A stretch of DNA of 64,000 bases, taken from NCBI RefSeq assembly GCF_036763085.1, contig NZ_JBAIYU010000007.1, forward strand, positions 262,169 to 326,168, read 5' to 3'. The position numbers were made by a program, and so were the translations under genes. This document shows, piece after piece, positions 52,739 to 62,455 of this stretch (position 1 is its first letter; each line of letters starts with the position of its first letter). A model generated the notes under the pieces. That model saw nothing but the letters and a program-made list of their open reading frames with translations, searched no databases and was not told where the DNA came from. This DNA comes from JBAIYU01 sp036763085 (lineage in GTDB: Bacteria > Bacillota > Negativicutes > DSM-1736 > Dendrosporobacteraceae).

Positions 52739-55700
52739 TGGGCGGAATCGCAACGTTTATTAAAAGACCAGTATTTACAGTAATGCTGGTAATGTTATTA
52801 GTTGTATTTGGAGTTGGAGCTTATCCTAAACTCGGTATAGATCTGTATCCTGATGTCGATTTTCCTCTTGTCAGCATATCAGTTTCCTTTCCGGGAGCTT
52901 CTCCAGAAGAAATGGAAAGCTTAATAACCAAGCCTGTAGAGGATGCGGTAAGTTCGTTATCAGGTATTAAGAATTTGACATCTGTCACCCGTGAAGGGGT
53001 TTCGCAGACTACAATTGAGTTTAATTTTGGAACCGATCCGAAGCTTGCGGCAAACGAAGTTCGCGAGAAGGTAGCGGGTGTGAGAAAAAGACTTCCTGAC
53101 GGAATAGATGAGCCAGTAGTTCAGCGCTTTGATATTTCTGCACAGGCCATAGCTACCTTTAGTTTATCTTCAGATACCCGCAGTCCAGGGGAGATACGTA
53201 AACTGGCTGTCGATGTTGTAAAAGATGAATTGCAGCGTATTGACGGCGTAGCTGATGTAAGTATATATGGATCTTCTGATCGTGAGATTGGAATAGCCGT
53301 TGATGCTAATAAGTTAGCATCATACAAGATTTCGATGGGACAGATTTTAGAAGCTGTTAATAGCCAAAATCTTAATGCTCCTGGCGGTAAGGTTTCTGAG
53401 AATGGCACACAGTTAACTGTCCGTACTATTGGTAAATACCGCAGTGTAGACAACATTAAAAATGTCATTGTTGCCAACCAGGATGGAAGGCTTATCAGGC
53501 TCAGTGATGTTGCCACAGTTGTTGATGGTTGGGCTGAAGAATCTGTATTAGCACGCACAAATGGATCACAAAGTGTATTAATATCTGTGCAAAAACAGTC
53601 TGGAACAAACACCGTTAACGTAGCTGATAATGTAAAAAAAGCTATTAGCGACATGCAAGCTAAACTGCCACCTGACGTTAAAGTAGCTATCACAAATGAC
53701 AGCTCGGTATATATTCGTGACAGTGTGCATGATGTATTGATGTCGCTGCTGTTTGGCGGTTTGCTAGCAGTAATTATTACCTTTCTGTTTTTACAGAATA
53801 CAAGAGCGACAATTATTGGGGCGTTGGCAATTCCAGCGTCTGTAGTCGCAACGTTTTTCTTAATGAAAACGATGAATTTCACCCTAAATACTATGTCTCT
53901 CATGGGACTTAGTCTTGCGGTTGGTATTCTTATCGATGATGCTATCGTAGTAATCGAAAACATCTTTAGGCATATGGAGCAAGGTAAAACGCCATTTGAA
54001 GCAGCACGTGACGGCACATCGGAGATCTCTCTGGCTGTAATGGCGACAACGTTATCTATTTTGGCAGTTTTCGTACCTGTCGGAAGTATGACTGGCATAA
54101 TTGGCCAATACTTTAAACAATTTGGTCTGACAGTTGCGTTTGCAGTTGCTTTTTCCCTTTTTGTTGCGTTGACCCTTACGCCTACCTTGTCGGCTTACTG
54201 GCTAAAACCTCATGATAAAAATGATGATGAGCCAACCGGAGTAAAGCGTAAGCTTAAACAAGTACTGGGAAAATTTGAAGCTGGTTTCCAGTCGCTTCAA
54301 GAAAGTTACCGCAAACTGCTGGTATGGGCATTAGATCATCCGAAAAAGCTTGTAGCTGCTGCTGTCTTATCCCTATTTGTCAACTTTTTATTTATGCCTT
54401 TTATCGGAACGGAATTTCAGCCAAGTTATGACTCAGGCGAATTTAGCGTTACGATGACTGCGCCGGCAGGAACATCGCTCGAAAAAATGAAAGAATTAAT
54501 AGGGCCGATAGAGGAGACTGTGCTTGCCATACCTGAAAAGGAAATAGCTTATGCAACAGTAGGCTCAGGTGGTGCTAATAAAGCAACAATTGGTGTAAAG
54601 TTAACATCTAGCAGTAAGCGGTCTCGTTCGATGAACCAAATTATGGATGATTTGCGTCATGAATTTGGCAATGTTGGCAACTTAAAAGTGGTCGTTTCCT
54701 CGGGGCAGGGAGCTGGCCGAGGAAATTCCAGTCCAGTTCAAATTGCCTTTAGGGGCTCTGAGCTTGACCAACTCAATAAATTAGCTCAGGAATTAGCTGA
54801 TAAAATTAAAAAGATACCTGGAACAGTTGATGTTGATATTTCAAGTGAACAATCTGCACCAGAAGTCCAGGTAGTTCTAGATACACTAAAAATGAGTGAT
54901 GCAGGGTTAGATGCTTCTACAGTAGCTAGCACTGTACAGATGGCGTTTCTTGGAGGTACTACCCGCAACCAATATAACGCCGGTGACAAAGATTATAAGA
55001 TTCGCGTTCAGCTCCAGGATCAAAGCCGCTCAAACGTAAACGACGTAGCTAATCTTTTAATAGCTTCTAAGTCAGGATCATTTATTCGACTTGGAGATGT
55101 CGCTAATGTTGAGTTATCTTCTGGTCCTACTCAGATAAACCGCGAAGCGCGTCAGCGCCAGGTAATTGTTTATTCTAATGTTGCCGGAGTGTCTGCTGGT
55201 GATATTATGAATAAAGCTGAAGTATTAGTAAAAGATATGAATTTACCAACAGGATATAGTTACCGTTTTGTTGGACAGGCTCAGACAATGCAAGATTCAT
55301 TTATGGAGATTGCTAAAGCCTTAATGCTGGCGATAGTATTGATTTACATGGTGCTGGCCGCTCAGTTTGAAAGCTTTATTCATCCGTTTACTATCATGTT
55401 ATCGCTGCCGTTCTCGTTGACAGGCGCAATTCTAGGTCTCTTAATTGCAGGGCAAACGATTAACATTATGTCTCTTATCGGTGTAATTATGCTGATGGGA
55501 CTTGTAACGAAGAATGCCATCTTGCTTGTTGACTATGCAAATCAGCGGCGAGAAGAGGGCGCTGATATCATCGAAGCCTTAATTGAAGCTGGAACGGTAA
55601 GATTACGACCAATCTTAATGACAACAGCGGCAATGATATTTGGTATGCTGCCAATTGCATTAGGAGTTGGTGCCGGAGCAGAGCTTCGTCAATCTATGGG

Positions 55701-55827
55701 GGTTGTACTTGTAGGCGGATTAATTACCTCAACATTATTAACTTTGGTTGTAGTTCCGCTTGTTTATCTATTGATTGACAGATTAAAGCAAAAAATCAAT
55801 AATCGGAAAGCCTCCCACTCAGCGTAA
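52738..55827 (+). CDS. RND-family efflux pump (HAE1/AcrB-like)
   Basis: 1029 residues, the usual length. Twelve membrane helices in two halves, large periplasmic loops, and the proton-relay Asp pair in AVGILIDDAIVVIENIFR (TM4). Segments FPGASPEEMESLITKPVE near the start and FIGTEFQPSYDSGEF in the second half are standard. It exports drugs, detergents or metals to the outside through a TolC-like channel, which supports a double-membrane envelope; such a channel gene is missing here. Confidence 0.92.
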   Translation: MGGIATFIKRPVFTVMLVMLLVVFGVGAYPKLGIDLYPDVDFPLVSISVSFPGASPEEMESLITKPVEDAVSSLSGIKNLTSVTREGVSQTTIEFNFGTDPKLAANEVREKVAGVRKRLPDGIDEPVVQRFDISAQAIATFSLSSDTRSPGEIRKLAVDVVKDELQRIDGVADVSIYGSSDREIGIAVDANKLASYKISMGQILEAVNSQNLNAPGGKVSENGTQLTVRTIGKYRSVDNIKNVIVANQDGRLIRLSDVATVVDGWAEESVLARTNGSQSVLISVQKQSGTNTVNVADNVKKAISDMQAKLPPDVKVAITNDSSVYIRDSVHDVLMSLLFGGLLAVIITFLFLQNTRATIIGALAIPASVVATFFLMKTMNFTLNTMSLMGLSLAVGILIDDAIVVIENIFRHMEQGKTPFEAARDGTSEISLAVMATTLSILAVFVPVGSMTGIIGQYFKQFGLTVAFAVAFSLFVALTLTPTLSAYWLKPHDKNDDEPTGVKRKLKQVLGKFEAGFQSLQESYRKLLVWALDHPKKLVAAAVLSLFVNFLFMPFIGTEFQPSYDSGEFSVTMTAPAGTSLEKMKELIGPIEETVLAIPEKEIAYATVGSGGANKATIGVKLTSSSKRSRSMNQIMDDLRHEFGNVGNLKVVVSSGQGAGRGNSSPVQIAFRGSELDQLNKLAQELADKIKKIPGTVDVDISSEQSAPEVQVVLDTLKMSDAGLDASTVASTVQMAFLGGTTRNQYNAGDKDYKIRVQLQDQSRSNVNDVANLLIASKSGSFIRLGDVANVELSSGPTQINREARQRQVIVYSNVAGVSAGDIMNKAEVLVKDMNLPTGYSYRFVGQAQTMQDSFMEIAKALMLAIVLIYMVLAAQFESFIHPFTIMLSLPFSLTGAILGLLIAGQTINIMSLIGVIMLMGLVTKNAILLVDYANQRREEGADIIEALIEAGTVRLRPILMTTAAMIFGMLPIALGVGAGAELRQSMGVVLVGGLITSTLLTLVVVPLVYLLIDRLKQKINNRKASHSA

Positions 55828-55858
55828 AAAGAGTTGCCGCAATGCGGCAACTCTTTTT
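55826..55858. terminator. Bidirectional terminator
   Basis: 15-bp perfect stem (55826-55840 with 55844-55858), 3-nt loop. Shared by the RND pump and the aminotransferase gene. Confidence 0.9.
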
Positions 55859-55888
55859 TGCATTTTTCAGTTTTATAAGAAGCGATAA

Positions 55889-57076
55889 CTACTTTTCAAT
55901 AGCCTGCTTTATAAGCTGCAAGCCTTTAAGTATATTTTCTTGTGATGTTGCATAGGAAAACCGTAGGTATTCGTTGGGGTCATTTTTATTTCTAGCACCA
56001 AAGGACGTACCTGGGAGAACTGCAACTCCAGCTTGATGCAATAAGTATTGCTGCAGCTCTTTGGCAGTTCCAAAGCCAAGATTTTTGCAGGCTTCAGTAA
56101 CGTTAGGATAAGCATAAAAAGCTCCGCTTGGCATTTTACAGCAAATACCGCGAATGTCATTTAAACCCGCAACAATTAAATTTCGTCTAAATTTAAACTC
56201 AGCAACCATTTCAAGAACTGAATCTTGCGGACCTTGTAAGGCTTCGATTCCCGCATGCTGAATAAAAGTATTGGTGCAAGACTCGCAATTAGTTTCCAGG
56301 CGTGTCATATGCTCGGCCAAAGTTTCGTTCATAACTCCATAGCCTAGACGCCAGCCAGTCATAGCATATGTTTTGGAAAAACCGTCTAATATAATAGTGC
56401 GATCCTTCATGCCTGGCAATGAACTAATGCTCAAAAATTCGCCGTCATAAATAATACGGCTGTAAATTTCGTCTGAAAGAACCCAAAGGTTATTAGTGAT
56501 AGCAATACGGGCAATTTCTTCAAGATTTTGTTTTGTAAGCATTCCGCCAGTAGGGTTTTGCGGACTGTTGAGTATTATAAGCTTAGTCTTCGGAGTGATA
56601 AGTTTTTCTAACTGCTCGGTATCAAAATTAAAGTTCTTTTCTTCAATTAAAGGGGCGGGAATGGGGACTCCTCCTACGAAATTAATGACTGACTCGTAAA
56701 TAGGGAAGCCCGGATTTGGATAGATTACCTCATCGCCAGGATCAACAAGCGCATGAATAGTGTAATATATAACTGGCTTGCCGCCTGGCATAACAACAAC
56801 TTCATTCGCTTTAACAGGTATACGGCGGGTTTGTGATATATAATCGGCTATTGCCTCTCTTAAGGGAAGAATGCCATTTGACGGACCGTAATGGGTATGG
56901 TTGCTGTTAATAGCGTTGATGCAAGCTTGCTTAATATTGGCTGGTGTTTCAAAATCCGGCTCGCCGATTGCAAAGCTGATAACATCTCTGCCGGCAGATT
57001 TAAGTTTATTAACTTCAGCTAATACTTCGAAAGCATTTTCCATACCCAGCTTGCCTAAACGATGTGCAGTTTTCAA
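55889..57076 (-). CDS. Class I/II PLP aminotransferase (aspartate-aminotransferase type)
   Basis: 395 residues, fold type I. Visible: FAIGEPDFETP, PNPGFPIYES, NSPQNPTGG (PLP-ring Asn), SDEIYSRIIYDGEF, and the Schiff-base Lys in FSKTYAMTGWRLGYG, then RFSYA. These fit the AspAT I-gamma subgroup; the amino acid substrate is not settled by sequence. The ATG follows GGGAGCG. Divergent from the YitT gene. Confidence 0.88.
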   Translation of the reverse strand: MKTAHRLGKLGMENAFEVLAEVNKLKSAGRDVISFAIGEPDFETPANIKQACINAINSNHTHYGPSNGILPLREAIADYISQTRRIPVKANEVVVMPGGKPVIYYTIHALVDPGDEVIYPNPGFPIYESVINFVGGVPIPAPLIEEKNFNFDTEQLEKLITPKTKLIILNSPQNPTGGMLTKQNLEEIARIAITNNLWVLSDEIYSRIIYDGEFLSISSLPGMKDRTIILDGFSKTYAMTGWRLGYGVMNETLAEHMTRLETNCESCTNTFIQHAGIEALQGPQDSVLEMVAEFKFRRNLIVAGLNDIRGICCKMPSGAFYAYPNVTEACKNLGFGTAKELQQYLLHQAGVAVLPGTSFGARNKNDPNEYLRFSYATSQENILKGLQLIKQAIEK

Positions 57077-57190
57077 TTCGATTCGCTCCCTTGCCTATTG
57101 TTGCCAATTTTCTAAAAATATTGTAACATATAATGCCAATTTTACTAAAGAAATCAATTATGCTAAAATATTAACAAAGGAGGCGGTTTG

Positions 57191-58051
57191 ATGCCAAAAA
57201 AGCAGAATAAGATAGTCGCTTATATAAAAAAGTATTTATTGCTCTTCATAGGGGCAATTATCACATCTATTGGCTTAGAAATATTTTTAGTTCCTAATAA
57301 TATCATAGATGGTGGTATTATTGGTATTTCTATTATGCTAAGCCATATTACGCAGCTACCGCTTAGCTTTTTTATCGTAGTCCTCAATATACCATTTCTA
57401 TATCTGGGGTATATGCAAATAGGAAAGACATTTACTATTTCGACTCTGTTTTCGGTACTATCATTAGCTTATTGGGTAGCGTTTTTTCTTCCGATACCAA
57501 GTGTAACTCAGGATTTATTTTTGGCAGCAGTGTTTGGCGGTATTACGATCGGGGTCGGCGTCGGTATCATTATACGGTATGGAGGATCCTTAGACGGCAC
57601 TGAAATAGTTGCGATTATTTTTGACAAACGAACCAGTTTTTCAGTCGGTGAAATCATAATGTTTATGAACTTGTTTATTTTGGGATCAGCAGGCTTAGTG
57701 TTCGGATGGGATAAGGCGATGTATTCATTAGTAGCATATTATATTGCCTTTAAAGTGATTGATATTGTTATTGAAGGTCTCGATGAATCTAAGGCTGTCC
57801 TAATTGTTAGTGATAATCCGGATGAAATAGCTGATGCACTAATGGCGCGGCTAGGACGCGGAGTGACAGTTTTGCATGGAGAAGGTGGATACACTGGCGA
57901 GCCTAAGAAAGTATTGTATTCGGTTGTTACTCGTCTAGAAGTAGCTAAACTAAAACTCATTGTTCAGGAAAAAGACGAAAATGCTTTTGTTACAATTAAC
58001 GAAGTACATGATGTAATGGGTGGCCGTGTTAAGAAAAAGGCGATTCATTAG
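57191..58051 (+). CDS. YitT-family membrane protein
   Basis: 286 residues: five membrane helices in the YitT/DUF161 domain (about 12-205; NIIDGGIIGISIMLS and YGGSLDGTEIVAI) and a C-terminal DUF2179 domain (about 220-280; ALMARLGRGVTVLHGEGGYTGEPKKVLYSVV). Function unproven. ATG at 57191 is correctly placed 6 nt after AAAGGAGG; TTG at 57188 is too close. Ends in a shared terminator. Confidence 0.88.
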   Translation: MPKKQNKIVAYIKKYLLLFIGAIITSIGLEIFLVPNNIIDGGIIGISIMLSHITQLPLSFFIVVLNIPFLYLGYMQIGKTFTISTLFSVLSLAYWVAFFLPIPSVTQDLFLAAVFGGITIGVGVGIIIRYGGSLDGTEIVAIIFDKRTSFSVGEIIMFMNLFILGSAGLVFGWDKAMYSLVAYYIAFKVIDIVIEGLDESKAVLIVSDNPDEIADALMARLGRGVTVLHGEGGYTGEPKKVLYSVVTRLEVAKLKLIVQEKDENAFVTINEVHDVMGGRVKKKAIH

Positions 58052-58066
58052 TTCAGATATAAAAGT

Positions 58067-58104
58067 AAAGAGAACAGATTGCCGAACGACAATCTGTTCT
58101 CTTT
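58067..58104. terminator. Bidirectional terminator
   Basis: 15-bp perfect stem (58067-58081 with 58090-58104), 8-nt loop. Shared by the YitT and ABC-F genes. Confidence 0.85.
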
Positions 58105-58122
58105 TATTTATGTTGATAAATT

Positions 58123-59679
58123 TTAAACGATTTTTGTTGTCCAGTCTTCTACATTCCAGATATCAGTAACCCAGTCTTCGTAAAAGTCGGGTTCATGGGA
58201 AACAAGTAGAATCGTTCCTTTAAATTCGATTAGCGCTCTTTTTAGTTCTGCTTTTGCTTCGACATCTAAGTGGTTCGTCGGCTCATCCATTACTAGCCAG
58301 TTTATGTCTTTAAGCATTAGCTTACAAAGGCGAACTTTTGCGTTTTCTCCGCCGCTTAGTACCATCATCTTGCTAGTAATATGTTCATTAGTTAATCCAC
58401 AGCGAGCCAAAGCTGCACGAACTTCAAAGTTAGTCATGCCAGGGTACTCATTCCAAACTTCTTCGATTGCAGTATTGTGGTTATCGCGGTTAGATTCTTG
58501 CTCAAAATATCCAGGGAATAAATAATCACCCAACTCAACATTCCCGGAAACTGCCTGGATTTTTCCCATTAGAGTTTTTAACAAGGTTGTTTTTCCTAAA
58601 CCGTTAACACCGCGAATAGCAACTTTCTGCCCTCTTTCCAGCAGTATATCGACTGGTCTTGTAAGTGGTTCATTATAACCAATAACAAGATTCGCGGCTT
58701 CTACTATCCTTCTGCTAGGCGTGCGAGCTTCATTAAATTTAAAGCTTGGCTTAGGCTTCTCGCGTGGTTTTTCTAGGATTTCCATTTTATCAAGTTGTTT
58801 CTGGCGACTGTTAGCCATACCTCTTGTAGCAACACGCGCCTTATTGCGGGCAACGAAATCCTCTAAACGATCAATTTCTTGCTGCTGGCGTTCAAACGCG
58901 CGCTGTTCTTGGCTTTTCTTTATGGCATGCAGCTGTTGAAACTGTTCATAGTTTCCGGTATAACGAGTTAAAACAGTATTTTCGACATGATAAATAACAT
59001 TTACAACCTCATTAAGAAACGGAATATCGTGAGAAACTAGAATAAAGCTGTTCTCGTAATTTTTAAGATAATTCTTCAGCCATTCAATATGTTCAACATC
59101 TAGGTAGTTTGTTGGCTCATCTAATATTAGTATTGTTGGGTTTTGGAGAAGCAGCTTAGTTAATAGAACCTTTGTACGCTGACCGCCGCTTAAATCGGCG
59201 ACATCTTTTTCAAGGCCGATTGCTCCAAGGCCGAGACCGTTAGCGATTTCATTTATTTTAGCATCAATAGTATAGAAGCTATTGTGTTCTAAAACATCTT
59301 GTATTTCGCCGACTTCTTCCATCATCTTATCAAGTTCAGTTGGTGAAGCTTCACCCATTTTATCGTAAATGGCGAGCATTTCTGCTTCTAACTCAAACAT
59401 ACCATTAAAGGCTTCGCGCAATGCTTCGCGAATTGTTTTTCCTTTAGTTAGAACAGAATGCTGGTCAAGATAACCCACCGTTACCCTGTTGGACCATTCA
59501 ACTTTTCCTTGGTCTGGTGTAAGCTGTCCGGTAATAATATTTAAAAAGGTTGATTTACCCTCACCGTTGGCACCGATTAAGCCGACATGTTCGCCTTTAA
59601 GTAGGCGAAATGATGCGCTGTCTAGGATGGCTCGAGCACCAAAGCCATGTGATACATTTTCTACGGTTAATACACTCAT
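58123..59679 (-). CDS. ABC-F family translational ATPase
   Basis: 518 residues from ATG at 59679 (GCAGGTGA ahead). Two nucleotide-binding domains: Walker A GANGEGKST and GVNGLGKTT, signatures DLSGGQRTK and VLSGGENAK, Walker B ILILDEPTNYLD and WLVMDEPTNHLD, and the ABC-F linker (about 245-310) rich in Arg, Gln and Lys. No membrane segment. Such proteins act on ribosomes; closest in plan to YkpA/YbiT, but it could be a resistance type. Confidence 0.88.
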   Translation of the reverse strand: MSVLTVENVSHGFGARAILDSASFRLLKGEHVGLIGANGEGKSTFLNIITGQLTPDQGKVEWSNRVTVGYLDQHSVLTKGKTIREALREAFNGMFELEAEMLAIYDKMGEASPTELDKMMEEVGEIQDVLEHNSFYTIDAKINEIANGLGLGAIGLEKDVADLSGGQRTKVLLTKLLLQNPTILILDEPTNYLDVEHIEWLKNYLKNYENSFILVSHDIPFLNEVVNVIYHVENTVLTRYTGNYEQFQQLHAIKKSQEQRAFERQQQEIDRLEDFVARNKARVATRGMANSRQKQLDKMEILEKPREKPKPSFKFNEARTPSRRIVEAANLVIGYNEPLTRPVDILLERGQKVAIRGVNGLGKTTLLKTLMGKIQAVSGNVELGDYLFPGYFEQESNRDNHNTAIEEVWNEYPGMTNFEVRAALARCGLTNEHITSKMMVLSGGENAKVRLCKLMLKDINWLVMDEPTNHLDVEAKAELKRALIEFKGTILLVSHEPDFYEDWVTDIWNVEDWTTKIV

Positions 59680-59814
59680 TCTTGTCACCTGCAGTATAAA
59701 TAGTTTCTATTGTAGTCTAGCGGATATCGGTCTCTAAATCAATTAATTTGATAAAAATTAAGTCTGGATATCAATGGAATGGTTTTGCTCAACGGACAAA
59801 ACCTGGAATCGTCC

Positions 59815-59844
59815 TTGACATAGTTGTATCTAGCAAAGTACAAT
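59815..59844 (+). promoter_or_regulatory. Promoter upstream of the EAL gene
   Basis: -35 TTGACA (59815-59820), 18-bp spacer, -10 TACAAT (59839-59844). Confidence 0.65.
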
Positions 59845-59876
59845 GAAGCCAAAATATAAACTTTGAGTGTCAACGC

Positions 59877-59915
59877 AGACATACTAAGTCATAACTGACG
59901 AAGTATGTCTTTTTG
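59877..59915 (+). terminator. Terminator-like hairpin in the EAL leader
   Basis: AGACATACT (59877-59885) pairs with AGTATGTCT (59902-59910), inner GTCA/TGAC stem, TTTTT tail. It lies between a good promoter and the EAL start, so it would end most transcripts after about 65 nt unless prevented. Confidence 0.65.
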
Positions 59916-59942
59916 CTTAATGCTCATATATGGGGCGGAGTT

Positions 59943-61151
59943 ATGAATATTGAAGATCTTATTACACAAAGGCGAATAACTACTTATTTTCAGCCTATAG
60001 TATCTGCAAGAACAAAAGCCACTATAGGTCTAGAAGCCCTTTCTCGTGCTATTTGCCCTGAATCCGGTCAGGTAATTCCGTTTCCTAATATAATGGAAAA
60101 AGCAGTTGAAGATGGTCTTACTGTAGAACTAGATAGATTATGTAGGGAGAGAGCGGTAGAAAACTTCAGTGCAATTAAAGATAAGCATGATGATTTATTA
60201 CTCTTTTTGAATTTGCATACGTCTATTATCGATAAAGGGGTAGTCGGATCAGGGCATTTAATTAATTTAGTTAGACAGCTTAATATAAGGCCTGAGAATG
60301 TGGTTATCGAAATTCTTGAAGCTAATGTAAAGGATACAGATGCTTTAAGAAGATTTGCTCAAACCCATCGTGAATACGGCTTTTTACTAGCGGTTGATGA
60401 TATGGGGATTGGTAGTTCAAATCTTGATAGAACGATGCAGTTAAAACCAGACATTATAAAAGTAGATAGAGCTCTAATAAAAAACATTGATCAGGATAAT
60501 TATAAGCAGGAAATATTTAAATCTTTAATTGGACTTTCCCGGAAAGTCGGTGCCCTGGTTGTTGCGGAGGGAATAGAATCTGAGGATGAAGCATTAGTTA
60601 GTTTGGAATTAGGTGCCGACCTGCTGCAAGGCTATTATTTTCTTAGACCTCAAATTATAAACAGCGATACTATAAAATCATGTGCAATCAAAATTGAATC
60701 AATTGCGAATAAATATAAAAACGCCCGTATTAAAACGATAAGGCATGAACAGGAAACCCTAAAATTCTATAATCAGATAATGAATACTGTTATTGTAGAG
60801 CTAAGCAGAGTATCACAGGCTGCCTTTGAGACTAAGCTCAAGAAATATGTTAATTTGTTTCCTTCATTAGAATATCTTTATATTCTTGATATGGCTGGAA
60901 AGCAAGTAACAGATAGTATTTGCTGTAGTGAGAAATGCTTTCGGAATGAACGTAAAATATATCGTGCCGGCAAGTTTGGAGCAGATCAATCACTTAAAGA
61001 TTATTATCTGTACATTAAAGCAGGGGTTGAAAAATATGTTTCGCGCCCTTATATGTCGCTTGCCAGTGGGAATTTGTGCATAACATCGTCTGCATCATTT
61101 CATGACAGGCATGGTCATGGGTATATTTTGTGTGCTGATTTCAATCCATAA
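59943..61151 (+). CDS. EAL-domain c-di-GMP phosphodiesterase with C-terminal PAS/Cache-like sensor
   Basis: 402 residues from the ATG at 59943 (GGGGCGGAG ahead; a longer reading from 59913 has none). EAL domain about 1-245 with the motif GLEALSRA, LNLHTS, EILEANVKD, AVDDMGIGSSNLD, KPDIIKVDRALI and VAEGIESE, so all metal and c-di-GMP binding positions look intact. The C-terminal part (about 270-402; VSQAAFETKLKKYVNLFPSLEYLYILD in part) resembles the extracytoplasmic-type Cache/PAS domain found after the EAL of YkuI but has no membrane helix. Degrades c-di-GMP. Confidence 0.87.
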   Translation: MNIEDLITQRRITTYFQPIVSARTKATIGLEALSRAICPESGQVIPFPNIMEKAVEDGLTVELDRLCRERAVENFSAIKDKHDDLLLFLNLHTSIIDKGVVGSGHLINLVRQLNIRPENVVIEILEANVKDTDALRRFAQTHREYGFLLAVDDMGIGSSNLDRTMQLKPDIIKVDRALIKNIDQDNYKQEIFKSLIGLSRKVGALVVAEGIESEDEALVSLELGADLLQGYYFLRPQIINSDTIKSCAIKIESIANKYKNARIKTIRHEQETLKFYNQIMNTVIVELSRVSQAAFETKLKKYVNLFPSLEYLYILDMAGKQVTDSICCSEKCFRNERKIYRAGKFGADQSLKDYYLYIKAGVEKYVSRPYMSLASGNLCITSSASFHDRHGHGYILCADFNP

Positions 61152-61221
61152 GCGGAGTTTATTGATGGTATACTTATGTTTACGCACAAAAAACACAAGA
61201 TAACAAAAAGCAAATAAACTA

Positions 61222-61250
61222 TTGCGCTGAATCGCAATAGGTGATATTAT
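61222..61250 (+). promoter_or_regulatory. Promoter of the T-box-pheA-aroF operon
   Basis: -35 TTGCGC (61222-61227), 17-bp spacer, -10 TATTAT (61245-61250), starting the transcript just before T-box stem I. Confidence 0.5.
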
Positions 61251-61256
61251 ATACTC

Positions 61257-61545
61257 ATAATATAGTTTAGAAGCTGTGAAGAGGAAAAGTAGGTATAGGA
61301 TTTTTGTTACAGAGAGCCAGGGGTGTTGAGAGCCTGGTACTGAAACTATGCTGAAGTTCGCCTCGGAGCTGCCCACTGAAGTCACTTTTGATGGTAGGTG
61401 GAGCCGGGATACCTTCGCCGTTACCAGAAGGAGAGTATCGGCATCAGCCCGTACTTTTTGAGATATCTACTTTGCGTAGATAATTAAGGTGGTACCGCGA
61501 GATATAAACCTCGTCCTTTATTGGATGGGGTTTTTTTATTTTTCA
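61257..61545 (+). ncRNA. T-box leader, phenylalanine specifier
   Basis: The T-box core AAGGTGGTACCGCG is at 61486-61499, with TGGT matching tRNAs with A at the discriminator. Stem I features AGAGAGCC (61311-61318) and CCTGG; aligned on the downstream CCTCGGAGC the specifier triplet is TTC at 61357-61359, a phenylalanine codon. A terminator stem (61506-61537, AAACCTCGTCC with GGATGGGGTTT) ends in a T-run. Uncharged tRNA-Phe would allow transcription of pheA and aroF. Confidence 0.88.
61506..61537 (+). terminator. T-box terminator
   Basis: AAACCTCGTCC (61506-61516) pairs with GGATGGGGTTT with one G-U or mismatch; T-run follows. It competes with the antiterminator that includes the T-box core. 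Confidence 0.8.
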
Positions 61546-61576
61546 AAATACTAATTGCTAAAGGAGGGGATGCTAA

Positions 61577-62437
61577 ATGTCTTCCGAGTCCCCAAAATGT
61601 GATCGTATTATCGGATATCTAGGTCCTCAGGGAACACATAGCGAAGAAATAGCGCTAGGGTTATATAAAGGGGAATGGGGCAAGTTTACACCATATAATA
61701 CTATCCATGGTGCAATTAGGGCAGTAGAGGCAGGAGAAGTAACTGAAAGTGTTGTGCCGATAGAAAACTCCCTTGAAGGGTCTGTAAACGTTACTCTTGA
61801 CACTCTCGCCCACGAAGTAAGCCTTTGCATCACTAAAGAAATTATTTGGTCAGTACGTCACAATCTATTAATAAAGAAAGATACCCAGCAAATTAAAACA
61901 ATTATTTCTCATAGTCAGGCATTGGCGCAATGCCGTAATTACATCAAGAGCTTTTACCCGGCAGCAGAATTAAAGGCAGTTGAGAGTACCGCAGAGGCTG
62001 CATATTTAGTTGCGAGCGGCATGGCAAACTGTGCGGCTATTGGGAGTGAAAGAGCTGGAAAACTATATGGATTAGATTCAAAAGCTACCGATATACAGGA
62101 TAATGATAAAAACTGCACTAGATTTGTTGTATTGAGTAAAGAACCCATAGTATCTAAAGGCGAAAGGTATAAAACATCTATTGTATGCCAAATTAAAGGG
62201 GAAAATCCAGGAAGTTTATGCGAGTTGTTGCAAGAGTTTGCTTTGCGATCAGTAAATCTAACAAGAATAGAATCTCGGCCAGCTAAAACAGGTCTAGGGG
62301 AGTACATCTTTTTTCTGGATATCGAAGGGACAATACAAGATGAGAAAGTTAGGGCGGCAGTGACTTCGGTACAATCAAAAAGTCGATGGTTTAAAAATTT
62401 AGGCTCATTTAGCATTTATGCTATACAAAATTTATAA
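61577..62437 (+). CDS. pheA: Prephenate dehydratase
   Basis: 286 residues. Catalytic domain about 10-195 with YLGPQGTHSEEIAL, PIENSLEGSVN, SHSQALAQCRNYI and the NCTRFVVL region that holds the catalytic Thr; ACT regulatory domain about 205-286 with TRIESRPAKTGLGEYIFFLDIEG (in part), the ESRP motif for Phe feedback. Converts prephenate to phenylpyruvate. First gene after the Phe T-box, stop 19 nt before aroF; GGAGGGG is 8 nt ahead. Confidence 0.94.
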   Translation: MSSESPKCDRIIGYLGPQGTHSEEIALGLYKGEWGKFTPYNTIHGAIRAVEAGEVTESVVPIENSLEGSVNVTLDTLAHEVSLCITKEIIWSVRHNLLIKKDTQQIKTIISHSQALAQCRNYIKSFYPAAELKAVESTAEAAYLVASGMANCAAIGSERAGKLYGLDSKATDIQDNDKNCTRFVVLSKEPIVSKGERYKTSIVCQIKGENPGSLCELLQEFALRSVNLTRIESRPAKTGLGEYIFFLDIEGTIQDEKVRAAVTSVQSKSRWFKNLGSFSIYAIQNL

Positions 62438-62455
62438 AACAAGGGGGCATATAAG

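Noticed and set aside
53121..54098. Long minus-strand open frame inside the RND pump gene (325 codons)
   Set aside because: It lies wholly on the antisense strand of a well-supported gene and has no ribosome site or family motif.
59845..59942. c-di-GMP riboswitch before the EAL gene
   Set aside because: Too short and without the conserved aptamer sequences of either known class.
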